Source of the DNA: an uncultured Campylobacterales bacterium
GTDB taxonomy: Bacteria; Campylobacterota; Campylobacteria; Campylobacterales; Arcobacteraceae
Reading direction: 5' to 3'
DNA: 64,000 nucleotides
NCBI GenBank assembly: GCA_947494995.1
Contig: CANLWY010000004.1
Coordinates: 124,001-188,000, forward strand
Below, in pieces: positions 44,332-53,738 of the stretch; within the stretch, counting starts at the first letter, position 1; each line of letters opens with the position of its first letter. A model generated the notes under the pieces. That model ran no database searches and was not told the DNA's origin. It saw nothing but the letters and a program-made list of their open reading frames with translations. The translations under genes and the position numbers were made by a program.

Positions 44332-45969
44332 ATGAAAGAAATAGATATGCTTTTTAAAGAATTAAAAGAGATTAAAACTAAATTAGATAAAAATTTACTT
44401 TCTGATTTATTTAAATCAAATCCAAAAAGATTTGAAGAGTTTAGTCTCTCTTTGGATGAAATGATTTTAGATTATTCAAAAGTTCATATAAATAAAGATG
44501 CATTATCTAAACTTTTTGAAGTAGCAGTTGAAACTAAAATTGAAGAGAAAAGAGATTCAATGTTTAGTGGAGAAAAAATAAACAATACAGAAAATAGAGC
44601 TGTACTTCATACGGCATTAAGAAGTAAATCTAATCAATCGGTTTATGTAGATGGAAAAGATGTAATACCAGATATTTTAATTGAATTAGAAAAGATGAAA
44701 AATTTTACTAATGATATACGAAATGCAAAGATATTATCTTCATCAAATGAAAAGTTTACAGATATAGTAAATATTGGTATAGGAGGTTCACATTTAGGGC
44801 CTGAAATGGTTACACAAGCATTATCTCCATATTGTAATACTTTAAAGGTTCATTTTGTATCTAATATTGATTCTTCGCATATTGAAGATACTCTAAAAGA
44901 TTTAAATCCTTCTACAACACTTGTAATAGTTGCTTCAAAAACATTTACTACTATTGAGACGATGACGAACGCAAATACTGCTAAGAAATGGTTTCAAAAC
45001 TCACTTAGTGAAGAAGAGTCAAATTTACACTTTGTTGCTTTATCTACTGCTTTAGAAAAAACTAAAGCTTTTGGTATTAGTGATGATAGAGTATTTGGCT
45101 TTTGGAATTGGGTAGGAGGAAGATATTCAATCTGGAGTGCCATTGGACTAAGTGTGATGTTAGCAATTGGTGTGGAAAACTTCGATGAGTTTTTAAGCGG
45201 TGCATTTGAAATCGATGAGCATTTTAAAACAGCACCTTTAGAAGAAAATATGCCAATAGTTTTAGGACTTCTTGGTATTTGGCATAGAAATATTTGTGAT
45301 TATGAAACAAGAGCACTTCTTCCCTATGATCAAAGATTAAGCTCTTTTCCTAGGTATGTACAACAACTTGATATGGAAAGTAATGGCAAAAGTGTAGATT
45401 CTCGTGGAAATGAACTTTCAATAAAATCAGGTCCAATAGTTTGGGGAGAACCAGGTACAAATGCACAACACTCATTTTTCCAACTTTTACATCAAGGAAC
45501 TAATATAATCCCTTGTGAATTTATGATTGCAGTAAATAATCATGAAGAAGATATGCAGATGCACAATGACCTATTAATCGCGAACTGTTTCGCTCAAAGT
45601 CAAGCTTTGATGAATGGAAGAAATTTAGATGAAGTAAAAGAGATATTAAAAGAGTCAGGATTATCTGAGGATATGATTGAAGAACTTGCTCCACACAAAG
45701 TATTTAAAGGGAATAGGCCTTCATCAACTCTGATTTATAAAAAACTTGATCCTAAGACATTAGGAAAAATAATTGCTCTTTATGAGCATAGAGTTTTTGT
45801 AGAGGGGGCTGTTTGGGATATAGACTCTTTTGATCAATGGGGAGTTGAACTTGGAAAAGAGTTAGCAAGTAAAATGCTTACTTATATAAAAGGTGATGAA
45901 GTGGCAAAGAGTATTGATTCATCAAGTAGGGGATTATTAAATACTGTAAAACTATGGAATAAAGATTAA
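44332..45969 (+). CDS. pgi: Pgi, glucose-6-phosphate isomerase
   Basis: Pgi interconverts glucose-6- and fructose-6-phosphate. NIGIGGSHLGPEMVTQAL is the phosphosugar loop. VASKTFTTIETMTNA and the family signature FWNWVGGRYSIWSAIGLS follow, with the catalytic region GTNAQHSFFQLLHQG near the end. The ATG at 44332 is chosen because AAGGG lies 6-10 bases upstream. An upstream TTG at 44311 would add seven residues and has no such site. About 545 aa, normal length. Confidence 0.95.
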   Translation: MKEIDMLFKELKEIKTKLDKNLLSDLFKSNPKRFEEFSLSLDEMILDYSKVHINKDALSKLFEVAVETKIEEKRDSMFSGEKINNTENRAVLHTALRSKSNQSVYVDGKDVIPDILIELEKMKNFTNDIRNAKILSSSNEKFTDIVNIGIGGSHLGPEMVTQALSPYCNTLKVHFVSNIDSSHIEDTLKDLNPSTTLVIVASKTFTTIETMTNANTAKKWFQNSLSEEESNLHFVALSTALEKTKAFGISDDRVFGFWNWVGGRYSIWSAIGLSVMLAIGVENFDEFLSGAFEIDEHFKTAPLEENMPIVLGLLGIWHRNICDYETRALLPYDQRLSSFPRYVQQLDMESNGKSVDSRGNELSIKSGPIVWGEPGTNAQHSFFQLLHQGTNIIPCEFMIAVNNHEEDMQMHNDLLIANCFAQSQALMNGRNLDEVKEILKESGLSEDMIEELAPHKVFKGNRPSSTLIYKKLDPKTLGKIIALYEHRVFVEGAVWDIDSFDQWGVELGKELASKMLTYIKGDEVAKSIDSSSRGLLNTVKLWNKD

Positions 45970-45998
45970 CAATACAAAAAATAAAAAAGGAACATTTT

Positions 45999-46094
45999 AT
46001 GGATGTTTTTATGTCTGTACTTTTTATAATTGCCATTTTGGCATTTATCTTTTTTAAATTTATAAAACCTTTTTTAGATAAAAGATATAAGTAG
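45999..46094 (+). CDS. 31-aa single-helix membrane microprotein
   Basis: A short frame (MDVFMSVLFIIAILAFIFFK, then 11 more residues ending in LDKRYK) preceded by AAAAAAGG eight bases before the ATG. It has one membrane helix and a positively charged tail. It begins 29 bases after pgi and ends 2 bases before the 3' end of a convergent small membrane ORF. The good ribosome site, clean topology and charge asymmetry support a real gene, but no homologue is recognised. Confidence 0.55.
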   Translation: MDVFMSVLFIIAILAFIFFKFIKPFLDKRYK

Positions 46095-46096
46095 TT

Positions 46097-46273
46097 TTAA
46101 TCTTTACTATTTAATACTTTTCTATTATGCTCAATAATGTCTTCATGAGTTTTTATTAATTCACCCTTTAGTTTCTTTTTATAATAAATGAATAGATTTA
46201 CTATCGTAGTTATTACAATAAGACCAATAAATATAAACAAAAACATTTGTGTTAGTAAGTTATTAAATTCCAA
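46097..46273 (-). CDS. 58-aa small membrane protein
   Basis: Read on the minus strand from a TTG at 46273 with AAAGG six bases upstream: MEFNNLLTQMFLFIFIGLIV, then a second stretch ending the helix at about residue 31, then a basic region (YYKKKLKGELIKTH) and a charged end. An internal ATG at codon 10 would give a 49-aa form but has no clear ribosome site. One membrane helix with a cytoplasmic C-terminal tail is predicted. It lies downstream of ssrA on the same strand and converges on the 31-aa ORF. No family recognised. Confidence 0.6.
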   Translation of the reverse strand: MEFNNLLTQMFLFIFIGLIVITTIVNLFIYYKKKLKGELIKTHEDIIEHNRKVLNSKD

Positions 46274-46368
46274 AACATACCTTTATAAGCTTTATTTAAA
46301 TGTTATTTTAAAGATATTTAGATAAAAAGTAACTTAAATGTAATATAAAAATTTAAGGTATATCAAAG

Positions 46369-46403
46369 AATATCAATATTTAACTCTTATTTTGATTGAT
46401 ATT
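46369..46403 (-). terminator. Candidate hairpin downstream of ssrA
   Basis: A 9-bp inverted repeat, AATATCAAT and ATTGATATT, with a 17-base loop, 14 bases beyond the mature 3' end of tmRNA. There is no strong U-tract, so the call is tentative. Confidence 0.35.
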
Positions 46404-46416
46404 TTTGATTTTAAAA

Positions 46417-46814
46417 TGGTGGAGATGTGGAGAATCGAACTCCAGTCTTAAAACAGCTACTATCAGCGTCTACATGCTTAGAAGGGTTGAAAAATTTCAC
46501 TTCACAACAGCTCAACCCGCAAGACAATTGCGAAGCTAAGATTTAAATTGTCTCAAATTAGTCAAATCAATCCTAATAAGATAATCTATCTTGGGTGAAC
46601 CCACTAAAATCTACTTAGATAGAATCAGTAGTGTGAGCCTCCGAGGTCTCAAGCCCTAGGGCGAGTCCTATAAGTTGTTAAACTTACGCAGCTTTTGCGT
46701 AAGCTGGAGCGTAATCAGTATTGTTTGCGTCTAAAAAAAATGAACCGCGTAACGGCATGTTCAGGCCGACATGCAACTAATCCTCACTGCTCTAATCGAT
46801 ACCAAGTCATCCCC
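46417..46814 (-). ncRNA. ssrA: tmRNA (transfer-messenger RNA)
   Basis: One-piece tmRNA of 398 bases that frees stalled ribosomes and tags nascent chains. The 5' end GGGGATG pairs with CATCTCC at the 3' end, followed by discriminator A and an encoded CCA. The T-arm GTTCGATTC and a tRNA-like D-region (GACTTGGTATCGA) are present. The tag frame at 46684-46728 (minus strand) reads ANNTDYAPAYAKAA and stop, with GCA as resume codon. The AKAA ending is a signal for ClpAP/ClpXP-type proteases, and clpA and clpP are elsewhere in this window. smpB is not in the window. Confidence 0.96.
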
Positions 46815-46833
46815 ACTTAAAAATGAGAAGCGA

Positions 46834-46839
46834 ATTATA
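46834..46839 (-). promoter_or_regulatory. Extended -10 promoter of ssrA
   Basis: On the minus strand TGCTATAAT lies 20 bases before the mature 5' end of tmRNA, leaving room for a short leader removed by RNase P. Confidence 0.6.
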
Positions 46840-46877
46840 GCAGAAGAATTTTAGATTTACAAGTGATTAATGAAAGA

Positions 46878-46897
46878 GAAAGCTTTTAAAAGCTTTC
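46878..46897. terminator. Palindrome at the 3' end of the chemoreceptor gene
   Basis: A perfect 20-bp palindrome made of GAAAGCTTTT and its complement, overlapping the stop codon of the chemoreceptor gene. It could act as a terminator or transcript-end hairpin, although it has no loop and only a short U-run. Confidence 0.4.
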
Positions 46898-48994
46898 CCA
46901 TTCGTCATTATCATTGGATTGAGAAGTAATTGTTTGTGTTTTTACAGGTTCAACAAGCTTTTCTTTTTTTAAAGGTTTGTTTATTGTAGGTTTTGGTTTA
47001 GGCTTTATATCAATTTTTTTTATAGTTGATATTGAGCTTTGTAGATTTATTTCATCACCTTTAACATTATCCTTACCATTAAACTTTTTTGCATTTGCAT
47101 TAGTAACAATTTTTTGTGCAATAGTTGATGTTTGTTCAGCTATTCCTTTTGTATTTGTTGCGACACTTGCATTTTGTTGAGTTTGTTGATCTAGTTGATT
47201 TACAGCATCATTAATTTGTTCAATTCCTATTAATTGCTCTTTAGAGGATTCTGAAACTCTTGTAATAAGGTCAATTGTATTTGTGATATTTTCATTAAGA
47301 CCATTATATCCTTCAATCATACCATCAGCAATCTCTTTTCCTTCGTTTGCTTTAATGTTCGCATCTTCTACTAAGTCCTTAATCTCCTTAGCAGCTTCGG
47401 CAGATCTTGCTGCAAGGTTTCTAACTTCTGCTGCAACAACTGCAAAACCTTTTCCTGCTTCACCTGCTGTTGCTGCTTCAACTGCTGCATTAAGTGAAAG
47501 GATATTTGTTTGGAATGCAATTTGATCAATAACAGTAATAGCTTCATTGATAGAAGTTACTTTTTCATTGATTTCATCCATCGCAACTGTAGTTTTCACT
47601 GCTAATTGTTGTCCAGAACTTGAAGAGTGATTAAGTTTATTTGCATATTCTGACATTTGAGATACAGATTCACTATTCCCTCTAATATTTTGAGTAACTT
47701 GTTCTAGTGCGGCAGCTGTTTCTTCAAGTGAAGCGGCAGCGCTATTTGCACTATCATTTAGGTTTTCTACATTAGTTAAAAGGTGATGAGCACTATTATC
47801 AAGAGTAAGTCCATTTTTCTTATTCTCAATTAGCATTTGGGTAATTAAGTCACCAAGGTTATTTAATGCAACTGAAATCTTACCATTATCATTCTCAACT
47901 TTTTTAGTAAAGTCTAAATGTGAAAAATCCTCTAATACTGATAAAAGTTTATTTGTATCAGTACAAACATTTGCTTCTAAAGCTTGAAGCATTTCATTTA
48001 GTTTTTGTCTTAACTCTTCTAAAGTATTTGAATGAATTGGTTCATTGAACCTTTTATGCATATTTCCTTTTTCAACTTCTTCTAGCATTTTTTTAACTTC
48101 TTCAATAAATTTATGTTCTGAAGTTACTAATTCTTTACTGTTTTCAATATTTTCATTTATAACTTTAAGCATCTTACCTATTTCATCTTCTGAGTCAATT
48201 TGTACAGGTTTAACTTCTGATGATTCTTTATTTACAAACTTAAAGAAACTAATAAGCCCTTTTTCTAAGTTTTTAAGAGGTTTTAGTATTACTCTTCCAA
48301 ATACTATATATACAACAGATAATAAAACAAGACCTAATGCAAAAACAGCACACATAATAATAAAGCTTAAAGAGCTTACATTTGCAAGTTGGTCTTCAAT
48401 AGGTGTAATTACCTCTAAAGAACCTCTTACATCTCCCATCTTCCAATCATTTCTTGGAGTATCAGTTCTTATATTGTGACATTTTACACAACCTTCAGCA
48501 ACCATATAGTCTGGTATAGCAACTCTTACAGACTCTTTCCCTTCATACTTTTCAATAGAGATATAAGGTTCTTCGTCTCCATTTCTAAATTTTTTCATAG
48601 CAGTTTCTGAAAAATCATCTAACTGTCTTGAAGCTCTATTTGGGAAAGGGTAATCACTATAAAGTTTTAGCTTAATCCCACCTTCTTGCGCACTAACTAA
48701 TGCTCCCATATCATGAATCATAGTTGCAGGCAAGGGAATCGTGTCTTTTTTAGTTGCGTGGTCAAAATTAATTTTAATTTCTGAATTACTTTTTACCACT
48801 GGAACAACATTTTTAGCATAATAAGCTCTTAGTGTTTTATATTGATCAACAATATTTTTAGCACTTATTATACTTTGATTAATTACATTATCTCTTGTTT
48901 GATAAGAAATAAAAAAATAGATTCCCCATACAGCAATTATTGCTATAACAATTACTGGTAGAAAAATCTTAAACATTATACTTTTACTATTCAT
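46886..48994 (-). CDS. Chemoreceptor with periplasmic haem-c (Tll0287-like) sensor
   Basis: A 702-aa methyl-accepting chemotaxis protein. First helix at residues 8-29, a periplasmic domain to about 207 carrying a haem-c motif CVKCH at 169-173, second helix at about 208-233, a HAMP region, and a signalling domain whose hairpin tip contains [20 protein letters not shown] followed by [19 protein letters not shown]. The sensor resembles the DUF3365/Tll0287-like haem family, which suggests redox or gas sensing. The protein ends in EWESF after a flexible linker, the pattern of a CheR-binding pentapeptide. It is monocistronic and followed by a palindrome. Confidence 0.92.
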   Translation of the reverse strand: MNSKSIMFKIFLPVIVIAIIAVWGIYFFISYQTRDNVINQSIISAKNIVDQYKTLRAYYAKNVVPVVKSNSEIKINFDHATKKDTIPLPATMIHDMGALVSAQEGGIKLKLYSDYPFPNRASRQLDDFSETAMKKFRNGDEEPYISIEKYEGKESVRVAIPDYMVAEGCVKCHNIRTDTPRNDWKMGDVRGSLEVITPIEDQLANVSSLSFIIMCAVFALGLVLLSVVYIVFGRVILKPLKNLEKGLISFFKFVNKESSEVKPVQIDSEDEIGKMLKVINENIENSKELVTSEHKFIEEVKKMLEEVEKGNMHKRFNEPIHSNTLEELRQKLNEMLQALEANVCTDTNKLLSVLEDFSHLDFTKKVENDNGKISVALNNLGDLITQMLIENKKNGLTLDNSAHHLLTNVENLNDSANSAAASLEETAAALEQVTQNIRGNSESVSQMSEYANKLNHSSSSGQQLAVKTTVAMDEINEKVTSINEAITVIDQIAFQTNILSLNAAVEAATAGEAGKGFAVVAAEVRNLAARSAEAAKEIKDLVEDANIKANEGKEIADGMIEGYNGLNENITNTIDLITRVSESSKEQLIGIEQINDAVNQLDQQTQQNASVATNTKGIAEQTSTIAQKIVTNANAKKFNGKDNVKGDEINLQSSISTIKKIDIKPKPKPTINKPLKKEKLVEPVKTQTITSQSNDNDEWESF

Positions 48995-49107
48995 GCATAT
49001 CCTTTGAATAATCTTAACTGAATATATTAGCGAAAAAATATAAAATGCGCTTGATTCTAGTCAAAAAAAATTAAGTTATTTTTAACAAATCTTTACCAAA
49101 AATAGCT

Positions 49108-49113
49108 TATAAT
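49108..49113 (+). promoter_or_regulatory. -10 element of the polyamine operon
   Basis: TATAAT 26 bases before the ATG of carboxynorspermidine dehydrogenase, in the gap that separates it from the divergent chemoreceptor gene. Confidence 0.5.
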
Positions 49114-49139
49114 AATAAATATTTTTATTGGAGAATTAA

Positions 49140-50342
49140 ATGGAAAAAAAAGGTATTTTAATCATAGGTGCAGGTGGTGTAAGTAGAGTTGCAACAGTAA
49201 AGTGTGCTATGAATATTGATACATTTGAAAAAATTACTTTAGCATCAAGAACTATTAAAAGATGTGACTCTATAGCTATGTATATAAAAGATAGCCTAGG
49301 TGTAGAAATAGCAACTGCACAAGTTGATGCAGATGATATTCCTCAATTGGTAGAACTTATAAAAGAAGTAAAGCCTAAAGTAGTATTAAATGTAGCTCTT
49401 CCATATCAAGATTTAACAATTATGGATGCTTGTACACAATGTGGAGTCGATTATGTTGATACTGCAAATTATGAACATCCCGATGAAGCAAAGTTTGAAT
49501 ATAAAGAACAGTGGGCTAGAAATGATCAGTTTAAAGAAGCTGAAATAAAAGCACTTTTAGGTTCAGGTTTTGATCCTGGTGTTACAGGTGTATTTTGTGC
49601 ATACGCTCAACAAAACTTATTTGATGAGATAAACTATATTGATATTATGGATTGTAATGCAGGGGATCATGGGTATCCTTTTGCAACAAACTTTAATCCA
49701 GAAATCAACTTAAGAGAAGTATCTGCAAATGGAAGATATTGGGAAGAGGGCGAGTGGATAGAAACAAAGCCACTTGAAATAAGAGTTGAACATGACTATC
49801 CGGAAGTTGGAGTTAAGCCTTCTTATTTACTTTATCATGAAGAGTTAGAGTCTTTATCAAAGAATATAAAAGGTTTAAAAAGAATTAGATTCTTTATGAC
49901 ATTTGGTGATTCATATATTCAACATATGAATTGTTTACAAAATGTAGGAATGCTAGGAATTGAGCCTGTAATGCATAAGGGTGTAGAGATTATTCCTATT
50001 GAATTTTTAACTACACTTTTACCAGACCCAGCATCTTTAGGCCCAAGAACTGTAGGTAAGACAAATATTGGTTGTATTATTGAAGGGTACAAAGATGGTA
50101 AGAAGAAAAAAGTTTATATCTACAATGTTTGTGATCATCAAGAGTGTTATAAAGAGACTGGGGCTCAAGCCGTATCTTATACAACTGGAGTACCTGCAAT
50201 GATAGGTACAAAAATGCTTTATAAAGGTATTTGGGATGGAAAAGGTGTGTTCAACATAGAAGAGTTTGAAGCAAAACCTTTTATGGATGAACTTATGACT
50301 CAAGGACTTCCTTGGAAGATTCTTGATTTACCAGTAGAATAA
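49140..50342 (+). CDS. Carboxynorspermidine dehydrogenase (saccharopine-dehydrogenase fold)
   Basis: A 400-aa NAD(P)-dependent enzyme expected to condense aspartate semialdehyde with a diamine to carboxy(nor)spermidine. The Rossmann start [20 protein letters not shown] and [19 protein letters not shown], with [20 protein letters not shown], match the CANSDH branch rather than true lysine-pathway saccharopine dehydrogenase. The partner decarboxylase gene nspC lies two genes downstream, which supports the call. TTGGAGAAT is the ribosome site. Confidence 0.9.
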   Translation: MEKKGILIIGAGGVSRVATVKCAMNIDTFEKITLASRTIKRCDSIAMYIKDSLGVEIATAQVDADDIPQLVELIKEVKPKVVLNVALPYQDLTIMDACTQCGVDYVDTANYEHPDEAKFEYKEQWARNDQFKEAEIKALLGSGFDPGVTGVFCAYAQQNLFDEINYIDIMDCNAGDHGYPFATNFNPEINLREVSANGRYWEEGEWIETKPLEIRVEHDYPEVGVKPSYLLYHEELESLSKNIKGLKRIRFFMTFGDSYIQHMNCLQNVGMLGIEPVMHKGVEIIPIEFLTTLLPDPASLGPRTVGKTNIGCIIEGYKDGKKKKVYIYNVCDHQECYKETGAQAVSYTTGVPAMIGTKMLYKGIWDGKGVFNIEEFEAKPFMDELMTQGLPWKILDLPVE

Positions 50343-50359
50343 TTTTTAAAGGAGTGAAG

Positions 50360-50527
50360 ATGCAAAAGTATATCTGTACAATATGTGATTGGGTTTATGA
50401 CCCTGCGCTTGGAGATCCTGAAGGTGGTATTGAACCTGGAACAGCGTTTGAAGATATTCCAGAAGATTGGGAATGTCCTGATTGCGGTGTAGCAAAAGAG
50501 GATTTTGAACCATACGATGGAGAATAA
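50360..50527 (+). CDS. Rubredoxin
   Basis: A 55-aa iron-only electron carrier. The two knuckles are [12 protein letters not shown] (C6, C9) and [14 protein letters not shown] (C39, C42), and the middle [16 protein letters not shown] is canonical. A strong AAAGGAG site lies five bases before the ATG. It sits between the two polyamine genes and its end overlaps the nspC start by 11 bases. Rubredoxins usually serve oxidative-stress reductases, so this location is unexpected. Confidence 0.95.
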   Translation: MQKYICTICDWVYDPALGDPEGGIEPGTAFEDIPEDWECPDCGVAKEDFEPYDGE

Positions 50528-51659
50528 AGTTTTAAAGAGTATTGAAGAATTACCAAGTCCAGCCTTTGTATGTGAAGAGAGACTTTTAAGAAAAAATCTT
50601 GAACTTTTAAAAAAGGTTCAAGATGAAGCAGATGTGAAAATTTTGTTAGCATTAAAGGGTTTTGCTCTTTGGTCAACTTTTGATTTATGTAAAGAGTATT
50701 TACAAGGATGTTGTGCAAGTGGTTTACATGAAGCAATCTTAGCCAAAGAAGAGTTCGGACGAGAAGTTCATACTTATTCTCCTGCTTTTAAAGAAGAAGA
50801 GATAGATGAAATTATTGAAATTTCAAACCATTTGGTTTTTAACTCTTTTAATCAGTTAAATCAATTTAGGGAAAAAGCACTTGGGAAAACTTCTATTGGA
50901 CTAAGGGTAAACCCTGAATACTCTTCTGTTGAGGTAGATTTATATAATCCTTGTGGCGTATATTCAAGGCTTGGTATTACAAAGGAAAAGTTTCAAGCTG
51001 ATAATCTAGAAGGAGTAGAAGGATTACATTTTCATGCACTATGTGAACAAAATGTAGATGCTTTAGAAGGAGCTTTATCAAATTTTGAAGAAAAATTTGG
51101 TGCTTTTTTACCCCAAATGAAATGGGTAAACTTTGGAGGAGGTCATCATATCACAAGAAAAGACTATGATGTGGAAGGTTTAATTAGACTTCTAAAAGAG
51201 TTTAAAAAAAGATATCCTCATTTGGAAGTTTATTTAGAACCAGGAGAGGCTGTAGGTTGGCAAACAGGTTACTTAGTGGCTACTGTGCTAGATATTGTAG
51301 AAAATCAAATGTCAATAGCCATTTTAGATACTTCTGCTGAAGCACATATGCCTGATACTTTAGCTATGCCTTATAGACCAGATATAAGAGATTCTGGAAA
51401 AGAAAATGAGAAAAAACATACATATCGTTTAGGTGGCAATACATGTTTAGCAGGGGATATAATTGGGGATTATTCATTTGATAAAGCTTTAAAAGTGGGT
51501 GATAAAATAATACTTGAAGATATGATTCACTATACTATGGTTAAGACAACTACATTTAACGGAATAAAGTTACCATCAATTGTAATAAAAAAAGAGGAAG
51601 AGTGTTATCAAGTTGTAAAAGTGTTTGGTTATAATCAATATAAAACAAGATTATCATAA
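50517..51659 (+). CDS. nspC: NspC, carboxynorspermidine decarboxylase
   Basis: A PLP-dependent fold III decarboxylase that converts carboxy(nor)spermidine to (nor)spermidine. [20 protein letters not shown], then [13 protein letters not shown] with the PLP lysine, [15 protein letters not shown], and [20 protein letters not shown] are typical. An upstream TTG at 50505 is in frame, but its spacing from AGAGGA is too short. The ATG at 50517 gives the expected N-terminus ([15 protein letters not shown]). About 380 aa. Confidence 0.93.
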   Translation: MENKVLKSIEELPSPAFVCEERLLRKNLELLKKVQDEADVKILLALKGFALWSTFDLCKEYLQGCCASGLHEAILAKEEFGREVHTYSPAFKEEEIDEIIEISNHLVFNSFNQLNQFREKALGKTSIGLRVNPEYSSVEVDLYNPCGVYSRLGITKEKFQADNLEGVEGLHFHALCEQNVDALEGALSNFEEKFGAFLPQMKWVNFGGGHHITRKDYDVEGLIRLLKEFKKRYPHLEVYLEPGEAVGWQTGYLVATVLDIVENQMSIAILDTSAEAHMPDTLAMPYRPDIRDSGKENEKKHTYRLGGNTCLAGDIIGDYSFDKALKVGDKIILEDMIHYTMVKTTTFNGIKLPSIVIKKEEECYQVVKVFGYNQYKTRLS

Positions 51660-51680
51660 TCTTGGAAGGGGAAGTTATAA

Positions 51681-52601
51681 ATGGGACAAGATAGAGTTAT
51701 TATTGCGGATGAGTTTAAAGATAATGAAGAAATTGATACAGAAGAAGAGATAAAACATAATAAAGATAGTAGAAGAGATAGAAAAGAGCTTAAATCAAAA
51801 GGTAAAAAAGTTCAAATCTGGGTTAAAAAAGAGACTTTAGAGTATGAAAAAGAACTTACTAAACTTCAAATCGAACTATTAAAATTTCAAAACCATGTAA
51901 AAGAAAAAGGACTTAAAGTTCTTATGATTTTTGAAGGAAGGGATGCTGCTGGAAAAGGTGGAACAATAAAAAGAATTACTGAACACCTAAACCCTAGGGG
52001 TGCAAGAGTTGTTGCTCTTGAAAAACCAAGTGATAAAGAAACTACTCAATGGTATTTTCAAAGATACACTCAGCACTTACCAAGTGCAGGGGAAATAGTA
52101 TTATTTGATAGATCATGGTATAACAGAGCTGGTGTTGAACCTGTAATGGGATTTTGTACATCAGAAGAACATCATGAGTTTTTAAGAGAAGTTCCAGAGT
52201 TTGAAAATATGCTTGTGAAATCTGGAATTATCTTGATGAAGTTCTATTTTTCAGTATCAAAAAAAGAACAAGCTAGAAGATTTAAAAAAAGAGAAACTGA
52301 TCCTTTAAAACAGTATAAATTATCTCCTGTAGATAAAGAGTCACAAAAGCTTTGGGATAAATATACAATTGCTAAGTTTTCTATGTTAATGGCTTCAAAT
52401 AGTGATGTTGCTCCATGGACAGTAGTTAAGAGTGATGATAAGAAAAAAGCTAGAATAAATTGTATTAAGCATATCTTATCAATTGCTGAATATCCAAATA
52501 AAATAGATGATAGTGAGATTAAAACAAATGGTAAAATACTAATTTCTGGTGGAGAAGAACTAGGAATTATGGAAGATGAAAATAAATTTGCAAAGGCATA
52601 G
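51681..52601 (+). CDS. ppk2: PPK2-family polyphosphate kinase (first copy)
   Basis: A 306-aa kinase that moves phosphate between polyphosphate and nucleotides. Walker A is GRDAAGKG at residues 86-93, then RITEHLNPRGARVVALEKPS, TQWYFQRYTQHLPSAGEIVL and FDRSWYNRAGVEPVMGFC. One kinase domain, as in class I PPK2. A second PPK2 gene starts 6 bases after it. AAGGGGAAG is the ribosome site. Confidence 0.93.
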   Translation: MGQDRVIIADEFKDNEEIDTEEEIKHNKDSRRDRKELKSKGKKVQIWVKKETLEYEKELTKLQIELLKFQNHVKEKGLKVLMIFEGRDAAGKGGTIKRITEHLNPRGARVVALEKPSDKETTQWYFQRYTQHLPSAGEIVLFDRSWYNRAGVEPVMGFCTSEEHHEFLREVPEFENMLVKSGIILMKFYFSVSKKEQARRFKKRETDPLKQYKLSPVDKESQKLWDKYTIAKFSMLMASNSDVAPWTVVKSDDKKKARINCIKHILSIAEYPNKIDDSEIKTNGKILISGGEELGIMEDENKFAKA

Positions 52602-52607
52602 AAAAAA

Positions 52608-53723
52608 ATGAATTTAAGTGATTTTGAGAAGACAAACTATAGTGGTTTATATATTTCAAAAGCTGCTCATCCAGCTTTTGGTAAAAAATATATTGCAAGA
52701 TTTCAGTATGATAAAAAAAGATATGTAAAAGTTCTTGGGTATACAAAAAAAGATAATCTTACTAAAAAGGCTGCTTTAAACTTAATGCAAAAGTTTAAAG
52801 ACTCAATTGTAATAACAAAAGAGCAGAAGTCTTCAAAAAATACTAAAAATACTAAAATAAATGATGAAAAGTATGAAGAACTATTAGATGAAAATAGAAC
52901 TTTAAAAGAGATACTTGGAAACTTTAAAGATGTAGATCCTCAGGTTTTAAATGATGGAATTCAAAAAATCTATGACCTAGAAGAGCTTAAAGATTATCAA
53001 ATTGAGTTAATAAAACTTCAAAGTTATCTTGAGTCTCAAAACAAAAGAATGATTATTCTTTTTGAGGGAAGAGATGCTTCTGGTAAGGGTGGTGCTATTA
53101 GACGTATTACTAGATATATGAATAATAAACATTATAGAATAGTTGCTCTTGGTAAACCAACTGAAACTCAAAAAAATCAGTGGTTTTTCCAAAGATATAT
53201 TCAACACTTTCCAACAGGTGGTGAAGTAGTTTTATTTGATAGGTCTTGGTATAACAGAGCTATGGTAGAACCAATTTTTGGATTTTGTACAAAAGAAGAG
53301 TATGAAATCTTTATGGAAGATGTTGTAAATTTTGAACAAGATTTAGTAAGACAAGGAATGATTTTAATTAAACTTTATTTCTCAGTTTCAAAAGATGAGC
53401 AAAAAAGAAGATTTGATAGAAGAATCAATGATCCTCTTAGACAATGGAAATTTTCAGAAGTTGATATGCAAGCACAGGATTTATGGTCTGAGTTCTCAGA
53501 AAAAAAATATGAGATGTTAAGACGTACTTCTTCTAGATCTGCTCCTTGGCATGTTATTAGAAGTAATGATAAACATAAAGCAAGACTTGAAGCCATGAAG
53601 ATTATTTTAAATTCTGTTGATTATGATGGAAGAAATTATACTCTAGATTTCCAAGCAGATGAAAATGTTAATATCTCTGTACAAAAAGAGTTAATGCAAA
53701 TGAGAAAATCAGCTAATTACTAA
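52608..53723 (+). CDS. PPK2-family kinase with extra N-terminal domain (second copy)
   Basis: A 371-aa paralogue of the preceding protein. The kinase domain has Walker A GRDASGKG at 154-161 and FDRSWYNRAMVEPIFGFC, so it looks active. Residues 1 to about 65 are extra: SGLYISKAAHPAFGKKYIAR, then FQYDKKRYVKVLGYTKKDNL and a helix. That order (G-L-Y-I, K-x-Y-x-x-R-F, K-x-x-K-x-L-G, helix) resembles the small beta-sheet arm-binding domain found at the N-terminus of tyrosine integrases. A linker rich in K, N and E joins the two parts. The two genes probably arose by duplication and are co-transcribed. Confidence 0.88.
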   Translation: MNLSDFEKTNYSGLYISKAAHPAFGKKYIARFQYDKKRYVKVLGYTKKDNLTKKAALNLMQKFKDSIVITKEQKSSKNTKNTKINDEKYEELLDENRTLKEILGNFKDVDPQVLNDGIQKIYDLEELKDYQIELIKLQSYLESQNKRMIILFEGRDASGKGGAIRRITRYMNNKHYRIVALGKPTETQKNQWFFQRYIQHFPTGGEVVLFDRSWYNRAMVEPIFGFCTKEEYEIFMEDVVNFEQDLVRQGMILIKLYFSVSKDEQKRRFDRRINDPLRQWKFSEVDMQAQDLWSEFSEKKYEMLRRTSSRSAPWHVIRSNDKHKARLEAMKIILNSVDYDGRNYTLDFQADENVNISVQKELMQMRKSANY

Positions 53724-53738
53724 GCTGGTATCTCTTTA

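Noticed and set aside
45999-46273. Toxin-antitoxin interpretation of the two micro-ORFs
   Set aside because: They converge rather than overlap as sense and antisense, share no complementarity beyond the junction, and match no known type I toxin. Kept only as small membrane ORFs.
46977-48479. Several plus-strand frames opposite the chemoreceptor gene
   Set aside because: They are antisense shadows of the conserved signalling domain and have no ribosome sites or coherent protein features.
50505-50516. TTG start for NspC with four extra residues
   Set aside because: The AGAGGA site would be only about 2 bases from the TTG. The ATG at 50517 gives a family-like N-terminus.
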